This document shows positions 6,525 through 14,189 of a DNA stretch of 17,506 nucleotides, one piece after another; the first letter of the stretch is position 1; each line of letters starts with the position of its first letter. The notes under the pieces were generated by a model. That model did not search any database. It saw only the letters and a program-made list of their open reading frames with translations, and had not been told where the DNA came from. This stretch comes from an uncultured Eubacteriales bacterium. Its GTDB lineage: Bacteria > Bacillota > Clostridia > Oscillospirales > Oscillospiraceae. Where the stretch lies: NCBI GenBank assembly GCA_900545515.1, contig UQZA01000046.1:1-17506 (forward strand), in the 5' to 3' direction. The translations under genes were made by a program, and so were the position numbers.

Positions 6525-7401
6525 CGGTTCCGCTGCCCGGGGCGTATTCCCAGCGGTCCAGGCGCCCCACCGTCCGGTAATACCGCAGGAGCTGGGGCGG
6601 CACATTCCTGGGGTCCAGCTGCTCCAGAACTGTGAGCTTAATCTTTTGCTTCTCCGGCAGGATGGAGCGGATGTACACGCTGACCAGCTGGCCAGGCTCC
6701 AGGCCGTCCTCCGGCTCCGCCAGGCCAGAGAGGTTGGGGGTCAGTTCAATGAATGCCCCGTAGGGCTGTACGCTCCGCACGATGCCAGTGACGGCCTGTC
6801 CGGCTCGAAATCCTGCAGCGTTCTCCGCCCAGGTGCCCAGGAGCTCTCTGTGGGTCAGGCTGATCCGCCGGGCCTCCCGGTCTACCCCCAGGATGGCAGC
6901 ATAAATCTTCTGCCCCGGGGAGAACCGCTGATTGCAGTGAGTGATCCGGGAGACAGAGCAACGTTCGATGCTCATGAGGGCTGTGACTCCGCAGCCAATG
7001 TCGCAGAAGGTGCCAAAGCTGGCGGGGTTTTGAACCACGCTGGGGAGGATGTCGCCCGGCCGCAAGTGGTCCAGGAAATAGTCCAGGGCCTCGGCCTGGG
7101 CCGCCCGCCGGGTGAGGAGGACCGTGCCATCGGAGGTGAAGCCCAACACCTGGAAGCACACCGGCTTTCCCACCCGGGACAAAATGGCAATCTCCCGGGC
7201 GCTACCGTCGGCGATGCCCATGGCCGTTTCCTCCCGGGGAATGAGCCCCCGAAGGTTGCCCAGATCCACCACCAGATTGTGGAATTCGTCGCATTTGATA
7301 CACATGGCCTGAAAAATTTCCCGGCTCCCCCCGGCCCGGCGCAACGACTCTGGGGTGGGGATGGGCAGACTTTGCAGCCCCTCCGGACGATAGGTCAGCA
7401 T
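6511..7401 (-). CDS. S1 RNA-binding domain protein (ribosomal protein S1-like)
   Basis: The product is 296 residues with three S1-like OB-fold repeats at roughly 27-100, 114-185 and 200-260. The last is the clearest (GQAVTGIVRSVQPYGAFIEL, then LSGLAEPE); the second contains RPGDILPSVVQNPASFGTFC and ISLTHRELLG. Proteins with this layout bind mRNA or act in translation in Clostridia and are often labelled '30S ribosomal protein S1', but this one is much shorter than a true S1, so I do not assign rpsA. ATG 7401 has a GCGAGGG site 7 bases upstream; the longer upstream frame is antisense to the DUF951 gene. It is divergent from that gene with 79 bases between starts, and convergent with rarA. Confidence 0.85.
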   Translation of the reverse strand: MLTYRPEGLQSLPIPTPESLRRAGGSREIFQAMCIKCDEFHNLVVDLGNLRGLIPREETAMGIADGSAREIAILSRVGKPVCFQVLGFTSDGTVLLTRRAAQAEALDYFLDHLRPGDILPSVVQNPASFGTFCDIGCGVTALMSIERCSVSRITHCNQRFSPGQKIYAAILGVDREARRISLTHRELLGTWAENAAGFRAGQAVTGIVRSVQPYGAFIELTPNLSGLAEPEDGLEPGQLVSVYIRSILPEKQKIKLTVLEQLDPRNVPPQLLRYYRTVGRLDRWEYAPGSGTVTVF

Positions 7402-7480
7402 ATTGATTCCCTCGCTTTCAAAAATCCGATTGCCCCATTCTATGCCCGGCGCTTCCGGGCTATGCTGGAAGGAGAAGCCT

Positions 7481-7687
7481 ATGGACATTCGCCTGAACGA
7501 TGTGCTGGAAATGAAGAAGACCCATCCCTGCGGGGAGAAGCGGTGGCAGGTACTGCGCACCGGCATGGATTTCCGCCTGCGCTGCCTGGGCTGCGGCCGG
7601 GAGGTGATGACGCCCCGGTTCAAGGCGGAAAAAAGCATCCGCGCCGTGTTCCGGGAGGGGAAACGGGTGGACAAGCAGCAAGGGTGA
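7481..7687 (+). CDS. DUF951 family protein
   Basis: The product is 68 residues. MDIRLNDVLEMKKTHPCGEK at the start and RLRCLGCGREVMTPR in the middle match DUF951, a small family with a probable zinc site (C17, C35, C38). In Bacillus subtilis its homologue lies near the parB/noc region, but its function is unknown. ATG 7481 has an AAGGAGA site (7469-7475) 5 bases upstream. An in-frame ATG at 7403 would add 26 residues unlike the family. Two terminators follow, so it is probably monocistronic. Confidence 0.9.
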   Translation: MDIRLNDVLEMKKTHPCGEKRWQVLRTGMDFRLRCLGCGREVMTPRFKAEKSIRAVFREGKRVDKQQG

Positions 7688-7739
7688 AAAGCCTTCGACG
7701 GGATGTGGGACAGCCCCGCCCGGTTCGGCTGGAAAATTT

Positions 7740-7770
7740 GGGGCCTCGGGAGGAAAGAGGCTCCCTTTTT
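7740..7770 (+). terminator. Terminator after the DUF951 gene
   Basis: GGG-GCCTC (7740-7747) pairs with GAGGC-t-CCC (7757-7765), followed by five T. Confidence 0.75.
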
Positions 7771-7796
7771 ACATATGGCACCGGTTCCTGACTGAG

Positions 7797-7835
7797 ACAG
7801 GCCGCAATTCCCCCGGGGATTGCGACCTGTTTTTT
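7797..7835 (+). terminator. Second terminator ahead of spoIIGA
   Basis: ACAGGcCGCAAT (7797-7808) pairs with ATTGCGaCCTGT (7819-7830) with one mismatch, followed by TTTTTT. It insulates the sporulation pair from upstream transcription. Confidence 0.85.
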
Positions 7836-7971
7836 GTCCCCGGCCAGGTATACTGAGAGAGCAATGGCAAACCGGATGGCCTGAAGACCGGAAATACCCA
7901 GCTGGCACGTAACCGGATGATATGGGCTCTGCTCCGGCAGGCAGTCCCACGGTGTGAAGGAGGGAAAACCA

Positions 7972-8763
7972 TTGAAGGTATATCTGGATCTGGTGGTACT
8001 TTTGAACTTTGCGGTGAATTACGGTTTGCTCCGGATGACGGCCCAACTCACCGGGGCCCGGGCGGGCCCTTGGCGGCTGGGAGCCGGGGCGGCAGTGGGG
8101 GCCCTCTATGCCGGGGCCTGTGTTTTACCCGGGCTGGGGTTCCTGGCAGGGAACCTGTGGCGGGTGGTATTTCTGGGGCTTATGGTGACGGCGGCCTTCG
8201 GCCTGGGGCGGCAGCAGCTCCGCCAGGGCTTTTTATTCCTGGGACTCAGCCTGGCTTTGGGCGGCCTGGCCCTTTGCCTCCGGCTTCGGAGCTTCTGGGC
8301 CTTGGTTCTGGGGGTGGGGACCCTGGCGCTTCTGTGCCGTCTCTTTCTCCGGGGCGGCATGGGACACGCCGGGCAGCTGGTGCCGGTGTCCATTGCTTTG
8401 GGGAGCAAGCGGGTGCAGCTTACGGCCCTTCGGGATTCCGGCAATACCCTGTCCGATCCCTTCAGCGGCCAGGGGGTCCTGGTGGCCCAGTATGACACGG
8501 CGGAGCGGCTTCTGCCCATCTGCCGGGATCAGCTCCGGGACCCTGGCAAGGCCCTGGAGGCCCTCCACGCCCAGGCTCCGGCGGTGAAATGCCGCCTCAT
8601 TCCTTACCGGGCTGTGGGAGCAGGAGGGCTACTGCTGGCCGTCCAGTGCGACCAGGTGACCATTGGGGGCAAGCCCGCCGGGCCTCTGGTGGCCTTTGCG
8701 CCGGACCGGTTGTCGGCGGCGGGGGAGTACGAGGCTTTGACAGGAGGGGGACAGTATGCATAA
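7972..8763 (+). CDS. spoIIGA: Sporulation sigma-E factor-processing peptidase SpoIIGA
   Basis: SpoIIGA is a membrane aspartic-type protease that removes the pro-sequence of sigma-E in the mother cell after a signal from the forespore (SpoIIR). The product is 263 residues. The N-terminal half (to about 125) is strongly hydrophobic, with about five membrane segments starting at KVYLDLVVLLNFAVNYGLL. The C-terminal half contains the catalytic LRDSGNTLSDPFSG with D155-S156-G157. TTG 7972 is chosen because AAGGAGGG (7957-7964) lies 7 bases upstream and family members start with M-K-V-Y-L-D. A GTG at 7954 overlaps that site. The stop overlaps the sigE start by 8 bases (ATGCATAA), indicating translational coupling. 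Confidence 0.95.
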   Translation: MKVYLDLVVLLNFAVNYGLLRMTAQLTGARAGPWRLGAGAAVGALYAGACVLPGLGFLAGNLWRVVFLGLMVTAAFGLGRQQLRQGFLFLGLSLALGGLALCLRLRSFWALVLGVGTLALLCRLFLRGGMGHAGQLVPVSIALGSKRVQLTALRDSGNTLSDPFSGQGVLVAQYDTAERLLPICRDQLRDPGKALEALHAQAPAVKCRLIPYRAVGAGGLLLAVQCDQVTIGGKPAGPLVAFAPDRLSAAGEYEALTGGGQYA

Positions 8764-9460
8764 ATTTTGGATGAATTTGCTACAGCGACTGGGTCTTTGG
8801 GAACCGGGCAGCATCTATTACATAGGGGGCAGCGATGTGCTGCCGCCGCCTTTGCCCCCGGCACAGGAGCAGGATTACCTGATCCGGATGGAGGCGGGAG
8901 AACAGGAGGCGAAGAGCGTCCTCATTGAGCGCAACCTCCGCCTGGTGGTCTACATCGCCCGCCGGTTTGAGAACACAGGGGTGAACATTGAGGACCTCAT
9001 TTCCATCGGAACCATTGGCCTCATCAAAGCGGTAAGTACCTACCGCCGGGAGAAGAACATCAAGCTGGCCACCTACGCTTCCCGGTGCATTGAAAACGAA
9101 ATCCTGATGCATATCCGAAAGATCGCCAACCAAAAGACGGAGGTCTCCCTGGATGAGCCCATCAACACCGACTGGGACGGCAACGAGCTGCTCCTCTCCG
9201 ACGTCCTGGGCACAGACAGCGACCTCATCTCCAGGCCCCTGGAGGATATGGTAGACCAGCAGCTCCTCCGGGAGGCCCTGGAGAAGCTCCCGGAACGGGA
9301 GAAAAAAATTGTGGTCCTCCGCTTCGGCCTGGCAGGCCGCCGGGAGAAAACCCAAAAGGAAGTGGCCGATCTCATGGGCATCTCCCAATCCTACATCTCC
9401 CGCCTGGAAAAGCGGATCATGACCCGCCTCAAGCGGGAAATCCTGAAGCAAACTTCCTGA
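8756..9460 (+). CDS. sigE: RNA polymerase sporulation sigma factor SigE (pro-form)
   Basis: Sigma-E directs early mother-cell transcription during sporulation. The product is 234 residues. The N-terminal pro-sequence (about 1-28) ends in YYIGGSDVLPPPL, the conserved region around the SpoIIGA cut. Region 2 runs from NLRLVVYIARRFENTGVNIED to ATYASRCIENEILM. Region 4 has LPEREKKIVVLRFGL and the helix-turn-helix TQKEVADLMGISQSYISRLE (199-218). ATG 8756 is preceded by an AGGAGGGG site inside spoIIGA. The usual third gene of this cluster in many spore-formers, sigG, does not follow; a hairpin and a convergent ABC exporter operon do. Confidence 0.97.
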   Translation: MHKFWMNLLQRLGLWEPGSIYYIGGSDVLPPPLPPAQEQDYLIRMEAGEQEAKSVLIERNLRLVVYIARRFENTGVNIEDLISIGTIGLIKAVSTYRREKNIKLATYASRCIENEILMHIRKIANQKTEVSLDEPINTDWDGNELLLSDVLGTDSDLISRPLEDMVDQQLLREALEKLPEREKKIVVLRFGLAGRREKTQKEVADLMGISQSYISRLEKRIMTRLKREILKQTS

Positions 9461-9485
9461 GTCAGCGCCCGTTTAGCTGTATGAA

Positions 9486-9525
9486 GCAAACGCCCCGGCC
9501 TCCTGTGGGAAGCCGGGGCGTTTGC
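9486..9525. terminator. Hairpin between convergent sigE and ABC exporter operon
   Basis: GCAAACGCCCCGGC (9486-9499) pairs perfectly with GCCGGGGCGTTTGC (9512-9525) over a 12-base loop. The AAA/TTT at the stem base allows use in both directions, although neither side has a long T-tract. Confidence 0.7.
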
Positions 9526-9551
9526 AGTGATGCGGAAAACCGGAAATTTTC

Positions 9552-11144
9552 TTACAGGGCCTCCCATTTTTTTGCGCCCCAGGTGACGAGGGTCCGGTAC
9601 AGGACCAGGCAGCACAGGGTGGTGAGGAGGGTGAAGAGGGCCAGGAACTCTGTGAGGGTCAGGATGGAATGAAGCAGGAAGCCGTAGACGAGGCCGCCGG
9701 CCAGGAGCCAGGCCATAACGCCCAGCATGGTGACCGCCAGGGCCACAGATTGCTTGCAGGGGTGGGCTTCCGTCAGCCAATCCAGACGGGCCCACTGGAG
9801 GCCGCAGACCATGCCCAGGAGGCCGCACAGCAGGCCCAGGAGGCCGGGAAATACCGTCACCAGGAGCGTATCTACCGGCCCACAGCCGTAGGCCAGGGAC
9901 AAAATCAGACCGGAGGCCATGGCTATGGGGACCACCAGGACATTGTGGAACCGCAGCTTTGCCAGGAGAATCTGTCGGGGGGCCAGGGGCAGGGACTTGA
10001 GAATCCAGATGGATTTGCCCTCCAGGGACACCGAGGGGGTGGAGATGCAGGTGCTGCTCACCAGGAAGCCCAGCACGGCGCAAATGAGCAGGGGCATTAG
10101 AAGGGACAGGCCGGGGATGAGGTTAAAGAACTCCAGCACCTTCTTCCGGAAGACGGCGCCGGCAATTGCCAGGGCCAGGATCATCACAAGCCCCAGACCC
10201 ATGTTGGTGAGGTAAACCGGGCAGCCCAAAAACCGCTTGCGTTCCTTGAACATCAGGGCTTGTACGGTGGAACCGGCTCGGAGGTTGCCGTAGTCCACCT
10301 TTTTCCGCCGCCCGGTGTGCTGCATGGCCGCAGAGCCCAGGAAGGTGGCAGAGAGGAACCAGTAGGCCAGGCCGGATACGGCTGTGCAAATGACCAGGAA
10401 GGCAGCCAGGAACGGAAGGCTTCCGGTGCAGGCCCGACCCATGGCGTAGAGGGGCCAGGCCCAGCTTTGCAGTGCGCTGGCCATGGAGGCGCCTTCTGCG
10501 GCCATGGCGTTCAAAATATTCCCGGCCTGGCTGTAGAGATAAAAGTAAATCCCCAGGAAGAGGACCATGTAAACGGCAGAGGCCAGGGACTTGTTGATCC
10601 GGCTGAGGAGCAGGTGGAGCAGCCAGCCCAGCAGGCAGCACAGGGCCTGGGACAGGAAAATGACCGCCAGGCAGCACAGCACAAAGGCAACCAATCCTAC
10701 GGGGGTGTATCCAACCATAGTACCATAGACCACCCCAGCAGGTCCCAGAACCAGAAGAGAAAAGACCCCGTTCAGGACCATCAGGGGAAGCACCCGGCTC
10801 AGGAGAATGGTCCGGGGTGGGATGGGCATGGACAGGAGCAGACCGTTGTCTTTGGCATCGTAAATTTGACTTTGGGTGGCAAAGACGCTGCCAAATACCG
10901 ACAGGCCCAGGGCCATGAGCCCCGCCGTGGCAAAGTACAGCCAATCCAGCCCTGCGGTGTGATAGGCAGGGGCCAGCTTACTGAACATGAGGGCGAACAT
11001 GCCGCAGAAGACCACCCCCACGTAGGCAAACAGGAGGATAAAGAGGACGGTCATCCCCGTGCCGTGCCGCCGCTTCTGCCGGCTCTGGCGGAGCATGGAG
11101 TGAAACAGGGCCCGGAAGCGGACCCGAAGAAGTGCCTTTGTCAT
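9552..11144 (-). CDS. ABC-type exporter, membrane-spanning permease
   Basis: The product is 530 residues with ten or more hydrophobic segments, for example 31-53, 78-90, 125-150 and 152-180, plus a large group after 340. This fits an ABC-2-type permease that carries two halves of about 260 residues each. Cytoplasmic loops carry YDAKDNGLLLSMPIPPRTIL (about 113-132) and, in the second half, LEGKSIWILKSLPLAPRQIL. These are the paired 'coupling' motifs (LPIP and LPLAP followed by a switch to helix) typical of this permease type. The ATG overlaps the stop of the ATPase gene (ATGA), so the two are translationally coupled. The substrate cannot be told from sequence. Confidence 0.9.
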   Translation of the reverse strand: MTKALLRVRFRALFHSMLRQSRQKRRHGTGMTVLFILLFAYVGVVFCGMFALMFSKLAPAYHTAGLDWLYFATAGLMALGLSVFGSVFATQSQIYDAKDNGLLLSMPIPPRTILLSRVLPLMVLNGVFSLLVLGPAGVVYGTMVGYTPVGLVAFVLCCLAVIFLSQALCCLLGWLLHLLLSRINKSLASAVYMVLFLGIYFYLYSQAGNILNAMAAEGASMASALQSWAWPLYAMGRACTGSLPFLAAFLVICTAVSGLAYWFLSATFLGSAAMQHTGRRKKVDYGNLRAGSTVQALMFKERKRFLGCPVYLTNMGLGLVMILALAIAGAVFRKKVLEFFNLIPGLSLLMPLLICAVLGFLVSSTCISTPSVSLEGKSIWILKSLPLAPRQILLAKLRFHNVLVVPIAMASGLILSLAYGCGPVDTLLVTVFPGLLGLLCGLLGMVCGLQWARLDWLTEAHPCKQSVALAVTMLGVMAWLLAGGLVYGFLLHSILTLTEFLALFTLLTTLCCLVLYRTLVTWGAKKWEAL

Positions 11145-11851
11145 GCCTGTCCCTCCAGCTCCAGGAACACCTGCTCCAGAGAAGCCTGTCCCCGGACCTC
11201 GTCCATGGGTCCTGCCGCCACCAAACGGCCATTTTTGATGATGGCCACCTTATGACACAGCTTTTCCGCGACCTCCAGCACGTGGGTGGAGAAGAAAATG
11301 GAGCCGCCGGCGGCGCAGTGCTGGGCCATCACATTTTTCAGCTGATGAGAGGCTAAGGGGTCCAGCCCCACAAAGGGCTCGTCCATGAGGATTAGCTTGG
11401 GATTGTGCAGCAGGGCGGAAATCAGGGTAACCTTTTGCTTCATGCCGTGGGAGCAGTCGGAAATGGGCTGGGCCAGGTCATCGGTCATGCCCAGGAGTTC
11501 CCCATATTTCTGGATGCGTGCGGTGCGGTCCGCCTGGGACACGCCGTAGATATCGGCTACGAAGTTCAGATATTGCAGGCCGGTGAGGAAATCGTACAGG
11601 TCCGGATTGTCCGGTATGTAGGCAAGCTCCCGCTTGCAGGCCAGGGGCTCTTTCCGGATGGAATGCCCAGCCACAAAGATCTCTCCCTTGGTGAACTGTA
11701 AAATGCCGCAGCAGGCCTTCAGGGTGGTGGTTTTGCCTGCGCCGTTATGACCGATGAACCCGAAGATCTCCCCCGGGGCGATGTGCAGGCTCAGATCATC
11801 CACGGCGGTTTTGGTGCCGTAGGTTTTGGTGAAGTGTTCGATTCGGAGCAT
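11141..11851 (-). CDS. ABC transporter ATP-binding protein
   Basis: The product is 236 residues and is the motor subunit of the exporter whose permease follows. Walker A is GHNGAGKTT (34-42), the Q-loop region precedes AYIPDNPDLYDFLTG, the signature is DCSHGMKQKV (a degenerate form of LSGGQ), Walker B is LILMDEPFVGLDP, and the switch histidine is in STHVLE. The overall pattern fits the class of ATPases paired with ABC-2 permeases in bacitracin/antibiotic-type or EcsA-like exporters. A GAGAGG site lies about 8 bases before ATG 11851, and a good promoter is found at 11911-11883. Confidence 0.93.
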   Translation of the reverse strand: MLRIEHFTKTYGTKTAVDDLSLHIAPGEIFGFIGHNGAGKTTTLKACCGILQFTKGEIFVAGHSIRKEPLACKRELAYIPDNPDLYDFLTGLQYLNFVADIYGVSQADRTARIQKYGELLGMTDDLAQPISDCSHGMKQKVTLISALLHNPKLILMDEPFVGLDPLASHQLKNVMAQHCAAGGSIFFSTHVLEVAEKLCHKVAIIKNGRLVAAGPMDEVRGQASLEQVFLELEGQA

Positions 11852-11882
11852 ACGCGCTACCTCTCTTCATTGGAATGGCACC

Positions 11883-11911
11883 ATCATAGCACAAGCCTTC
11901 CCGGCCTGCAA
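11883..11911 (-). promoter_or_regulatory. Promoter of the ABC exporter operon
   Basis: On the minus strand, TTGCAG (11911-11906) and TATGAT (11888-11883) are separated by 17 bases, with a TG one base before the -10. The start point would be about 25 bases before the ATPase ATG. Confidence 0.7.
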
Positions 11912-12238
11912 GGGTTTTGAGCAAATTAAGAAATTCTTTAAAATATGTGGTTTTCGGACCATTTTCTATGATTTCCGGTCTTACGACTGCTTGAAAAGCC
12001 GCCTGTCTGGTGTGGCATGGAGCGCTGCGTCCATTTGGATGACGTGGCGGCTAGACCTGAAAAGGCGTAGGTGTGCAGATGAATTGGTGCTCCCGCATCA
12101 GTACGGCCGCATGCAGTGCGTCCTGCGCTGTACGCCTATGCCCCTGTGTGAGTGCTCCAACGGCTGAAGAAGATGGGGCGGGCCTGGCGGGTGTGCCACA
12201 ATTGCTGCGACTGGTCTGGGGAAATTACAAAATTCCCC
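11912..12238. other. Intergenic stretch, no gene seen
   Basis: No ORF with a ribosome site or recognisable protein. The end carries an inverted repeat GGGGAA/TTCCCC (12218-12223 and 12233-12238) that abuts the next -35 box and could be an operator or a weak terminator. Confidence 0.4.
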
Positions 12239-12266
12239 TTGACTTTTTAGCAAGGGCCTGTATAAT
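12239..12266 (+). promoter_or_regulatory. Promoter of the leader peptide and CorC-type gene
   Basis: TTGACT (12239-12244), 16 bases, TATAAT (12261-12266). The start point would be near 12273, giving a leader of about 180 bases before the CorC-type ATG. Confidence 0.8.
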
Positions 12267-12296
12267 AATCTCAAAATGTGGGAAGGGAAGACTTCA

Positions 12297-12365
12297 ATGA
12301 GCGACAGCGATAGTAGCGGCGACGACCACGCGAGCTGCCACATATTAAAAACAGAACAAGCATAG
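12297..12365 (+). CDS. Putative acidic leader peptide (22 residues)
   Basis: The ORF starts about 24 bases after the predicted transcript start and encodes MSDSDSSGDDH, then ASCHILKTEQA. A GGGAAGGGAAG purine tract lies just upstream. The N-terminal third is very acidic (Asp 3, 5, 9, 10) and His/Cys residues follow (H11, C14, H15). Its TAG stop (12363-12365) lies inside the 5' arm of the hairpin at 12355-12403. A ribosome reaching the stop would cover that arm and prevent the hairpin from forming. This is the layout of a translation-coupled attenuator. Conservation has not been tested, and the ORF could be chance. Confidence 0.45.
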   Translation: MSDSDSSGDDHASCHILKTEQA

Positions 12366-12403
12366 TCTGCGCCGGTTTGTCCGGCAGCGGACTATGCTTG
12401 TTT
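12355..12403 (+). terminator. Terminator-like attenuator hairpin in the CorC-type leader
   Basis: AACAAGCATAGTC (12355-12367) pairs perfectly with GACTATGCTTGTT (12390-12402). A second GC-rich stem is inside (GCCGG/CCGGC with flanking GC/GC). The tail TTTGTGCGTTT is only moderately T-rich. It lies between promoter and gene in the same orientation, so it must be read through or prevented for the gene to be expressed. Confidence 0.7.
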
Positions 12404-12451
12404 GTGCGTTTGAGGCCCCAAACCCGCCAATATGAGGAGGAACATAATACC

Positions 12452-13786
12452 ATGTACGACATTCTATGGCAGCTTCTGCTGCAGGTTTTGCTGATTGGCC
12501 TCAACGCCGTCTTTGCCTGTGCGGAGATTGCGGTCCTGTCTGTGAGCGAGACCAAGCTGGAGCGCATGGCCGCCGACGGTAACCGGAAGGCCGCCAGACT
12601 GCGGAAGCTGACGGTGCAGCCCGCCCGGTTCCTGGCCACCATTCAGGTGGCCATTACCCTGTCCGGCTTTTTGGGCAGCGCCTTTGCTGCAGATAACTTT
12701 TCGGAGCTTTTGGTTCAATGGCTTGTGGGTCTGGGGGTGGGCATTCCCGCCAAGACCCTGGACACCATTTCGGTGATTTTGATCACCATTATTTTGTCCT
12801 ACTTTACCTTGGTGTTCGGCGAGCTGGTGCCTAAGCGGCTGGCCATGAAAAAGTCGGAGCAGCTGGCCCTGGGAATGTCGGGTCTCATCAGCGCCATTTC
12901 CAAATTTTTTGCTCCCCTGGTTTGGCTCCTGACCGTCTCTGTCAACGGAGTTCTGCGGCTGCTGCACGTGGACCCCGAAGGGGACGAGGAGGAGGTCAGC
13001 GAGGAGGAAATCCGGATGATGGTGGATGCCGGCAGTGAGCGGGGGGCCATTGACCCGGAGGAGCAGAGCTTCATTCAGAACGTCTTCGAATTTGACAACC
13101 TCACTGCCGGGGAGATTGCCACCCACCGGACGGAAGTGGATCTGCTATGGCTGGATGAAACCCCGGAGCAGTGGGACGAGACCATCCGGGGCAGCCGTCA
13201 CAGCATGTACCCGCTTTGTCAGGAGTCTGTGGATCAGGTGGTGGGAGTTCTCAATACCAAGGACTATTTCCGACTGACAGACCGCAGCCGGGAAGCCGTA
13301 CTGACCCAGGCGGTGAAGCCGGCTTACTTTGTGCCGGAGACGGTAAAGGCCGATGTGCTTTTCCGGAACATGAAAAGCAGTCGGACCCGATTTGCCGTGG
13401 TTCTGGATGAATACGGGGGACTCAGCGGCATCGTCACGGTGAACGACCTGCTGGAGCAGCTGGTGGGGGATTTTGACGAAGAAGGAACGGAGGAGGAAGC
13501 AGCTCCGGAGGTGGAGCGGGTGGACTCCCAGACCTGGCGCATTCAGGGGGCAGCGCCTTTGGATGAGGTGGCCCAGGAGCTGGGGGTGACCCTGCCTCTG
13601 GAGGAGTACGACACCTTTGGTGGCCTGGTCTTTGGCGCTCTGGGCACGATTCCAGGCGACGGTGCCCAGCCGGAGGTGGAGGTCTGTGGTCTGCATGTCA
13701 AGGTTCAGCTCATCCAGGACCACCGCATCCAGCGCGCCCTGGTTTGCCTCCTGGAGCCACAAAAAGGTGGGAATGGGGAAGAATAG
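12452..13786 (+). CDS. CNNM/CorC (HlyC/CorC) family transporter: DUF21, CBS pair, CorC_HlyC domain
   Basis: The product is 444 residues. Residues 1-175 are the DUF21/CNNM membrane domain with several helices and the conserved FACAEIAVLSVSETKLE (21-37) and FGELVPKRLAM (122-132). Two CBS domains span about 215-345 (ending VVLDEYGGLSGIVTVNDLLE), and the C-terminal CorC_HlyC domain follows. Close relatives such as Bacillus MpfA are linked to Mg2+ efflux; the CBS pair is usually the Mg-ATP sensor. Older 'hemolysin' labels for this family are misleading. ATG 12452 has a GAGGAGG site (12434-12440) 11 bases upstream. The leader at 12297-12403 suggests attenuation control. Confidence 0.93.
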   Translation: MYDILWQLLLQVLLIGLNAVFACAEIAVLSVSETKLERMAADGNRKAARLRKLTVQPARFLATIQVAITLSGFLGSAFAADNFSELLVQWLVGLGVGIPAKTLDTISVILITIILSYFTLVFGELVPKRLAMKKSEQLALGMSGLISAISKFFAPLVWLLTVSVNGVLRLLHVDPEGDEEEVSEEEIRMMVDAGSERGAIDPEEQSFIQNVFEFDNLTAGEIATHRTEVDLLWLDETPEQWDETIRGSRHSMYPLCQESVDQVVGVLNTKDYFRLTDRSREAVLTQAVKPAYFVPETVKADVLFRNMKSSRTRFAVVLDEYGGLSGIVTVNDLLEQLVGDFDEEGTEEEAAPEVERVDSQTWRIQGAAPLDEVAQELGVTLPLEEYDTFGGLVFGALGTIPGDGAQPEVEVCGLHVKVQLIQDHRIQRALVCLLEPQKGGNGEE

Positions 13787-13877
13787 CCCCGGCCCAAAGG
13801 CGCGGTTACCCAGGCGCGAGGAGCCGAAGAAGGGCCAGAAAGCTCCCTGGCAGACCAATGCCGGAAATGAAACAGGA

Positions 13878-13921
13878 AAAGCGCCCCGCCCCGGTTGACC
13901 AGACCGGCGGCGGGGCGCTTT
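13878..13921 (+). terminator. Hairpin terminator after the CorC-type gene
   Basis: AAAGCGCCCCGCC (13878-13890) pairs with GGCGGGGCGCTTT (13909-13921), with an inner CCGGT/ACCGG. The T-tract is short (CTTTCC). Confidence 0.7.
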
Positions 13922-13947
13922 CCAAAGCAAATAAAGGAGAGGCAAAA

Positions 13948-13968
13948 ATGAAAAAACCTTACTTTTAG
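13948..13968 (+). CDS. Possible 6-residue ORF (MKKPYF)
   Basis: A strong AAGGAGAGG ribosome site (13935-13943) sits 4 bases before ATG 13948, but the frame stops after MKKPYF. It may be a minimal leader peptide or the remnant start of a lost gene. No function can be given. Confidence 0.25.
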   Translation: MKKPYF

Positions 13969-13972
13969 TATA

Positions 13973-14013
13973 GCGGGAAATTATTAAGATGTAAGCCGGG
14001 AAATGTTAAGATG
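13973..14013 (+). repeat. Two imperfect 19-base direct repeats, 22-base period
   Basis: GCGGGAAATTATTAAGATG (13973-13991) and GCCGGGAAATGTTAAGATG (13995-14013) match at 15 of 19 positions. Between here and the clpB promoter (14014-14189) I see no gene. Confidence 0.55.
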
Positions 14014-14189
14014 CTGTGAAGTTGCCTTCTGATACCAAGGAGGGAACGTAGCGTTTCGACAATTGCGTCAGCCCGGAAGAGCCCCTTCCGTGCTCCGGGG
14101 AAAGCCAGGGGTGCTGCCGCGCCAGTGTAGAATAAAAAGCCATACACACATGCCCTAGGTGGAAGATTTGTGAATTTTTTGTGTTCCCC

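Noticed and set aside
7445..7461. GCCCGG/CCGGGC hairpin in the 5' region of the DUF951 gene, considered as a regulatory element
   Set aside because: It has only six base pairs, no T-tract and no resemblance to a known operator; such hairpins are common in GC-rich sequence.
6220..7791. Plus-strand open frame of 523 codons over the end of rarA and the S1-domain gene
   Set aside because: It is a low-complexity shadow frame opposite the S1-domain gene, without a ribosome site or recognisable domain.
7820..7854. Possible spoIIGA promoter with long spacer (TTGCGA, 23 bases, TATACT) and a Spo0A-box-like TTTGTCCCC
   Set aside because: The Bacillus spoIIG promoter has a similarly long spacer, but here the -35 lies inside the terminator stem and the Spo0A box match is poor (6 of 9).
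8780..9451. Minus-strand frame of 223 codons over sigE
   Set aside because: It is an exact antisense shadow of sigE, with no start signal of its own.
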